The notes under the pieces are model-generated. The model was not told where the DNA came from. It worked only from the letters and a program-made list of their open reading frames with translations, and did no database searches. The position numbers were made by a program, and so were the translations under genes. Shown here in pieces: positions 16,473-20,249 of a stretch of 20,249 bases of DNA; the first letter of the stretch is position 1; each line of letters opens with the position of its first letter. The stretch spans positions 1 through 20,249 of the forward strand of contig DIYD01000092.1 in NCBI GenBank assembly GCA_002428905.1. The letters are read 5' to 3'. Origin of the DNA: Bacteroidetes bacterium UBA6063. GTDB taxonomy: Bacteria; Bacteroidota; Bacteroidia; NS11-12g; UBA9320.

Positions 16473-17236
16473 TGAAGTGTAAAATCGGATTTATTGGCTC
16501 AGGAAATGTCGCATGGCATTTGGCTCATGCCATGGATCTGGTTGGGCATACGATTGTACAGGTCATCAGTCGCACAGAGAAAAACGCCTTTGATCTGGCG
16601 AAACGATTTGGCGCCCATCATTCTGACAAGTTGAGCTCGATTGACCTTACTTGTGATGTGCTCTTGATCTGTGTTTCGGACGATGCGATTCATAACGTTA
16701 TTGCACAGCTTCCACAAAACAAATGCATCATAGCACACACGTGTGGTTCAAGACCCATTGAAGATGTAGCAACTGTGTCACCAAATCACGGTGTGTTCTA
16801 CCCGTTGCAAACTTTTTCCAAAGGCACGAAGGTCGACATGCTCAAGGTTCCGCTCCTTTTAGAAGCATCCAACAACAAAACGTATCAGGTTCTGGATGAG
16901 ATTGCCGATAGCATTTCAAACAACGTGCGTAGAGCAAACTCTAAAGAGCGCTTACAATACCATTTGGCGGCGGTTTTTGCCAATAACTTTGCCAATCACA
17001 TGTTCGAAAAGGCGCATCAATTTCTTAGTGAGAACCAACTGGATTTTGATGTATTGCGACCAATCATACTTGAAACGGCTCGAAAAGTGCAACAATTAAG
17101 CCCGTCTGAGGCGCAAACCGGACCGGCAAAACGCGGCGATACTGAAACGCTTGCAAAACACCGCGACCTGTTGACAGAAAACAAGAACACCCTCCAATTA
17201 TACAATCTCCTTTCCGAGAGCCTGAATAAAAAATAA
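16472..17236 (+). CDS. Rossmann-like plus DUF2520 domain protein
   Basis: A GTG start at 16472 shares its first base with the ccmF stop (TAGTG) and gives 254 residues. Residues 4-15 (KIGFIGSGNVAW) form a dinucleotide-binding GxGxxA/G turn like that of F420/NADP oxidoreductases and pyrroline-5-carboxylate reductases; VLLICVSDDAI forms the second half of the fold. From about residue 120 comes the DUF2520 part, with GVFYPLQTFSKG just before it and the helical RLQYHLAAVFANNFANHMF. Proteins of this layout are widespread in Bacteroidota, commonly near ccm genes, and have no settled substrate. It is probably a cytoplasmic NAD(P)-dependent oxidoreductase. Being last in a ccm operon does not prove a role in cytochrome assembly. 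Confidence 0.88.
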   Translation: MKCKIGFIGSGNVAWHLAHAMDLVGHTIVQVISRTEKNAFDLAKRFGAHHSDKLSSIDLTCDVLLICVSDDAIHNVIAQLPQNKCIIAHTCGSRPIEDVATVSPNHGVFYPLQTFSKGTKVDMLKVPLLLEASNNKTYQVLDEIADSISNNVRRANSKERLQYHLAAVFANNFANHMFEKAHQFLSENQLDFDVLRPIILETARKVQQLSPSEAQTGPAKRGDTETLAKHRDLLTENKNTLQLYNLLSESLNKK

Positions 17237-17249
17237 CGGTCAGGTGATC

Positions 17250-17257
17250 TAGATTTG
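17250..17257 (+). promoter_or_regulatory. Bacteroidota-type -7 box before 17272
   Basis: TAGATTTG is an exact TAnnTTTG match 14 nt before the ATG at 17272. No clear -33 TTG lies at the right distance, so the site is supported by the -7 box and position only. Confidence 0.5.
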
Positions 17258-17271
17258 GTGTATTTTAGCAT

Positions 17272-17916
17272 ATGCCAAAATTGTCCGTGTTCATATGTGT
17301 ATTCTTCTGTGTCACTGCATCTTGTCTCGCGCAAATTGGAAAACATAGCTTTAGCATTGCCCCAATCGGGCTGATTTCGCCGAGTGAGCAAACCATTCGA
17401 GAATCGGAAAGCATATATGTTCGACGACACATTCACTGGGACTATGCCTACCGAATCAATCAGGAAGTATCATTCCGACTAGGACTAGACGATTCTGAAG
17501 AAACCGAAAAAGAAAGTTGGCATCAAGGTCGTACAATGATTAATCAACGCACCAGAGGTTTGTATTTAGGCACGATTTATCATTTCAAAGGCCAATATGG
17601 TGAGCCCTTTACATTATCTGTTTCGGGACAACTAGGCTTGTTCCGAACAAATTATGCAAGTGAGGTATACACATATACCAATTTTAATGGGGGTAAACCC
17701 GTGGTTGTTGGTGTAAAACCGACCATTACAAACAGAAGGTTCATTCAGACCTCAACACGCTTGAGTGCATATCTTGCTTTCCGTATGGGCAAGAGCCTTT
17801 TTGCATTTATGGATCCCTGTATTTTATTAACGCAGTACCATGAAGATGGCAAGGTATCTATACTTGACGCTCATTTTGGCGCCGATCGAATCTTAGGTAT
17901 CGGTTTCCGAATTTAA
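17272..17916 (+). CDS. Predicted secreted or outer-membrane beta protein, function unknown
   Basis: A 214-residue protein with a signal peptide (about 1-21, ending CLAQ). The mature part alternates polar and hydrophobic residues in many short strands, with aromatic residues near the strand ends (GLYLGTIYHF, LSVSGQLGLF, RLSAYLAFRMG), and ends in a strand closing with Phe-Arg-Ile (ILGIGFRI). This suggests a small outer-membrane beta barrel, as is common for uncharacterised Bacteroidota proteins. No enzyme or binding motif is visible. It has its own -7 box and is not obviously part of the ccm operon. It converges with the small lipoprotein at 17918-18160, with a single base between the stops. 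Confidence 0.65.
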   Translation: MPKLSVFICVFFCVTASCLAQIGKHSFSIAPIGLISPSEQTIRESESIYVRRHIHWDYAYRINQEVSFRLGLDDSEETEKESWHQGRTMINQRTRGLYLGTIYHFKGQYGEPFTLSVSGQLGLFRTNYASEVYTYTNFNGGKPVVVGVKPTITNRRFIQTSTRLSAYLAFRMGKSLFAFMDPCILLTQYHEDGKVSILDAHFGADRILGIGFRI

Positions 17917-17917
17917 G

Positions 17918-18160
17918 TTATTTCCTTTCGTTAAGAACGTAATCCATTTTGCAAACCGGGCAAATTCCAGTGGTGTCTGAGCCACTTCCTTCGCAGTGCA
18001 TCGGACAGATGTAAGCCGAGGTATATTCAGGCCCGGAGCGGTCAACCTTTTTGTTTAAGTGAGCGTGGTTTGTTTGATGCCTGGGTTGAGATGGCTTCGA
18101 CCCACAACCTATCGCTAAAAAGCTCAGTATAAAGATAACAATAAGGTATTTAATTCGCAT
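17918..18160 (-). CDS. Small lipoprotein with heavy-metal-binding domain
   Basis: An 80-residue protein starts with a lipoprotein signal (hydrophobic run ending FLAIGC, Cys19 lipidated). After a polar, His-containing linker (HQTNHAH) comes YICPMHCEGSGSDTTGICPV followed by CKMDYV, which matches the CPMH...CPxCxMD pattern of the heavy-metal-binding domain found in copper/silver efflux P-type ATPases and CusB-like adaptors. The Cys, Met and His residues are likely soft-metal ligands. Here it is a free-standing lipoprotein, facing the periplasm or outside, with no efflux gene beside it. The canonical domain has CPMHP; here the Pro is replaced by Cys, adding one possible ligand. It could buffer metals or be a metallochaperone. 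Confidence 0.85.
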   Translation of the reverse strand: MRIKYLIVIFILSFLAIGCGSKPSQPRHQTNHAHLNKKVDRSGPEYTSAYICPMHCEGSGSDTTGICPVCKMDYVLNERK

Positions 18161-18462
18161 GGAGCAAAGTTACGCCATGGGCGCCAGAGAAAAAATTGGC
18201 ATTGATAGCCAGAACGATACCAATTTTGGCATTCTAAGGCATGCAATATTCCTAAGCATTTTGTACATTTATAGTGTGAATAAACGGATAGAACGGTTAC
18301 ATAAAATTGCTTCGTCAGTGAACCAAAAGTCCAGTTATGATTATTTCACCATATGCCATACATTCGTTTCACAAATCAAGTTGTTTAACGATATGCGCAA
18401 GCGACGTGAAATAAACAAGGCGAATGTTTCGTAATAATACAAAGACGTATAGAGTGAAAAAC
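18161..18462. other. Intergenic region between divergent small genes
   Basis: This 302-nt gap holds the promoter of the minus-strand lipoprotein at its left end and an inverted repeat, AAAATTGG (18192-18199) / CCAATTTT (18220-18227), with a 20-nt spacer. I see no TAnnTTTG box facing the plus-strand gene at 18463. A 91-codon plus-strand frame (18159-18434) covers most of the gap but has no recognisable features. Confidence 0.5.
18165..18195 (-). promoter_or_regulatory. Promoter of the heavy-metal-binding lipoprotein
   Basis: On the minus strand TAACTTTG (18172-18165) matches TAnnTTTG and ends 4 nt before the ATG at 18160, predicting a leaderless or nearly leaderless mRNA. A T-run at 18195-18190 sits 17 nt upstream, where a -33 element would be, but it is not a clean TTG. 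Confidence 0.5.
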
Positions 18463-18876
18463 ATGAAACGCGGACTGATTTTAATTGCACTCTCCATGTG
18501 CACATGGATGGCTAGTGCCCAAAGTTTAGAGACGAACCCAAACATCAACTGGGAAATTATCATCAGTCACGACCTACCTTTAAGTTCTGGTAATTTCACA
18601 AGTTATGAGTTTCCGGCAGAACGGAACTATAACTATATCTTCAATCTTACTCATGGACTTCAAAATGTGCATGCCGTGTTAATGGTCTATGATATGCAGG
18701 ATGCTCTCGTTGACAAAATTGTGGTTGACACCAGTGATTTGTCTCTTGATCTCCGCTTTTCAGTAGAGGAATCAGGTACGTACAGGGTCATCGTTGGACT
18801 TACCGATGTTAACGGGAACAAAGGAGCTCCACTCCCTTCTCAATTCGCCTTAATTCGCCGTATAAAATTGTTTTAA
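18463..18876 (+). CDS. Small exported protein of unknown function
   Basis: I take the ATG at 18463 (137 residues), which places a standard signal peptide first (about 1-20, ending ASAQ); an ATG at 18424 adds 13 polar residues ahead of it. The mature part looks like one beta-sandwich: alternating strands such as YNYIFNLTHG, HAVLMVYDMQDALVDKIVVD and GTYRVIVGLTD, with a Gly-rich turn near the end. This is reminiscent of a PPC-type or jelly-roll domain, but I recognise no family. No cysteine is left in the mature protein. The MuiA-like gene follows in the same direction 56 nt downstream, separated by a strong hairpin. Confidence 0.65.
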   Translation: MKRGLILIALSMCTWMASAQSLETNPNINWEIIISHDLPLSSGNFTSYEFPAERNYNYIFNLTHGLQNVHAVLMVYDMQDALVDKIVVDTSDLSLDLRFSVEESGTYRVIVGLTDVNGNKGAPLPSQFALIRRIKLF

Positions 18877-18892
18877 AAACCTCATTTACCTT

Positions 18893-18927
18893 TTGTATTC
18901 ATCTGATATATACCGGATGAAATACAA
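18893..18927 (+). promoter_or_regulatory. Strong hairpin just before the MuiA-like gene
   Basis: TTGTATTCATCTG pairs with CGGATGAAATACAA: 13 pairs (one G-U) with a single bulged A and an 8-nt loop (ATATATAC). It ends 5 nt before the ATG at 18933. No T-run follows on either strand, so it is not a classical terminator. A leader structure or a regulator site is more likely. Confidence 0.45.
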
Positions 18928-18932
18928 TTGAT

Positions 18933-20249
18933 ATGAGGAATATAGCATTTATTTTATTGGCCCTATTCGGACTTACGTCCACGACTCAAGCCAAAGAAAC
19001 GGAAAAAAAAGTCCGTTCTAAAATTACCAACGTCACCGTCTTTACCCAGGGCGCTCAAATTCATCGAAAAGGAAACACAACCATACCCAAAGGTACATCT
19101 GTACTCGTTTTTGAAGGCGTATCGCCATACATTAATCAACAAAGCATCAAAGCCAGTGGGAAAGGCAACTTCACCATCATGGATGTGCAGTACCGATACG
19201 TTTATCCCGAACCAGTAGAAGAAAACACAGCAGAAAAAGATCGTATTCAAACCAAAATTGACCGACTCAAAGACTCGCTGTCAAACCTGCAACTCCATAT
19301 TCGCACAGTACAGGAAAAGAAAAATGCAATTAGCACCGAAAAGCGATTGCTCATCAATCATCCACTATTACAAGGGAAAGGCAAACCGGATTCGTTGAAC
19401 CTATTGATTGGCACTATGGAATACATGGAAGAAAAACTAAAAGACCTGGCAGACCGGTTACTGGCCATAAGTCTGGAGGAAGCAACACTGCTCAAAAAAC
19501 AAACCGGCATGAACAACCGACTGTACGAGCTGCAGAACTATCTCAACAACCGACCGAAACCGAATCCGAATAAACCGAAACATCAGGTACTCGTTGCTGT
19601 TACCAGTAACGTACTGGTGAACGGAAGCGTGGAAATCATTTATAAAGTGAACCGGGCAGGCTGGTCGCCGTGGTACGATATAACGGCAAAAGACGCTGGA
19701 GAAGATCTGGAAATGATTTATAAAGCCGCGGTATACCAAAATACGGGCGAAGATTGGAGCAACGTTAAGTTGCGCATATCCAATGCCAACCCGAATCAAA
19801 GCAATATAAAGCCGGTTTTACCGCGCTGGTACATCAACTATTACCAAAAGATAAGAGCCCAGGGAAGAAAAAAGACGCCACAGCGGTACTTCAAAGAATC
19901 GGTAAGTGTAACAGCCGATAAGATGGACAAAGATGAAGAATTTGAAGCGGTAGCTGATGAGGCTCCTGCTGCGCAGATGGCGTACAACTACACCAAAAAG
20001 ATGCAAAACTTCTCTTCGGTAGAGTTTGATATAAGCCTCCCATACTACATTTCGTCGAATGGGAAAACGCACTTCGTAACCATGCAAAAGCACAAACTGA
20101 AGGCACAGTTCCAGCACTACCTGGTGCCCAAATTAGATAAAGACGCCTTTGTCGTAGCACGCATTGCCGACTGGGAGAATTTAGATCTGTTGGTTGGCAG
20201 CGCAAACATCTATTTTGGCAACACTTTCGTTGGCCGAACCGTACTTGAC
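18933..20249 (+). CDS. MuiA-like DUF4140/DUF4139 protein, C-terminus cut off by window edge
   Basis: The frame runs from an ATG at 18933 to the right edge (439 codons, no stop). Residues 1-20 (ending TTQA) are a signal peptide. The DUF4140 domain follows at about 30-90 (VTVFTQGAQIHRKG, then IPKGTSVLVFEG and SPYINQQSIKASGKG). Charged coiled-coil segments cover about 100-132 and 165-205. From about 220 the DUF4139 domain begins, with VNRAGWSPWYDI at 239-250 and KAAVYQNTGEDWSNVKLRIS at 264-283, both typical of the family. The family is named after mucoidy inhibitor A and is common in Bacteroidota, but its biochemical role is not known. It is probably periplasmic or on the outer membrane. Confidence 0.88.
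   Translation, partial: MRNIAFILLALFGLTSTTQAKETEKKVRSKITNVTVFTQGAQIHRKGNTTIPKGTSVLVFEGVSPYINQQSIKASGKGNFTIMDVQYRYVYPEPVEENTAEKDRIQTKIDRLKDSLSNLQLHIRTVQEKKNAISTEKRLLINHPLLQGKGKPDSLNLLIGTMEYMEEKLKDLADRLLAISLEEATLLKKQTGMNNRLYELQNYLNNRPKPNPNKPKHQVLVAVTSNVLVNGSVEIIYKVNRAGWSPWYDITAKDAGEDLEMIYKAAVYQNTGEDWSNVKLRISNANPNQSNIKPVLPRWYINYYQKIRAQGRKKTPQRYFKESVSVTADKMDKDEEFEAVADEAPAAQMAYNYTKKMQNFSSVEFDISLPYYISSNGKTHFVTMQKHKLKAQFQHYLVPKLDKDAFVVARIADWENLDLLVGSANIYFGNTFVGRTVLD

Noticed and set aside
17017..17436. Minus-strand 139-codon frame
   Set aside because: It lies antisense to the DUF2520 gene and the next gene, has an irregular composition and no recognisable motif. It is a shadow frame.
18159..18434. 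Plus-strand 91-codon frame starting within the lipoprotein start codon
   Set aside because: It has no signal, domain or promoter, its start overlaps the start of a well-supported divergent gene, and its composition looks like intergenic DNA. It cannot be ruled out, but it is not supported.

Overview
The window looks like a chromosomal segment from a member of the Bacteroidota, most likely the Flavobacteriales/Cytophagales side, with moderate GC. The evidence is: two giant secreted proteins ending in type IX secretion (T9SS) type A sorting domains; Bacteroidota-type promoter boxes (TAnnTTTG) just upstream of several genes; a CcmC/D/E/F cluster with a Bacteroidota-style CcmE (CxxxY); the ccmF-DUF2520 gene order; and a SPOR-like coiled-coil envelope protein. 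There is no sign of a phage, insertion sequence, CRISPR array or RNA gene.

Layout. Positions 1-913 (minus) hold the N-terminal part of a helix-turn-helix protein that runs off the left edge. Positions 1054-8786 (minus) hold two tandem, paralogous secreted multidomain proteins of 1232 and 1343 residues, 2 nt apart and read from right to left. A divergent lipoprotein with a propeller repeat follows (8961-9887, plus). It converges on fumC (9908-11308, minus), whose intrinsic terminator appears to lie inside the 3' end of the lipoprotein gene. Then comes a SPOR-like coiled-coil exported protein (11501-12070, plus).

Positions 12201-17236 (plus) form one tight operon: ccmC, a ccmD-like gene, ccmE, ccmF and a Rossmann/DUF2520 protein. 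Successive genes overlap by 13, 11 and 1 nt or lie 9 nt apart. The first four encode the heme-handling part of cytochrome c maturation. The CcmABC transporter subunits A and B and the apocytochrome reductase CcmH/G are not in this window. The right end carries a predicted outer-membrane or secreted protein (17272-17916, plus), a small heavy-metal-binding-type lipoprotein (17918-18160, minus), a small exported protein of unknown function (18463-18876, plus) and a MuiA-like DUF4140/DUF4139 protein cut by the right edge (18933-20249, plus).

I see no clear new defence or mobile system. The points most worth checking are the module difference between the tandem giant proteins, the altered tryptophan motif in CcmC together with the Cys-type CcmE, the fumC terminator embedded in a convergent gene, two promoters almost abutting start codons, and a strong hairpin just before the MuiA-like gene.
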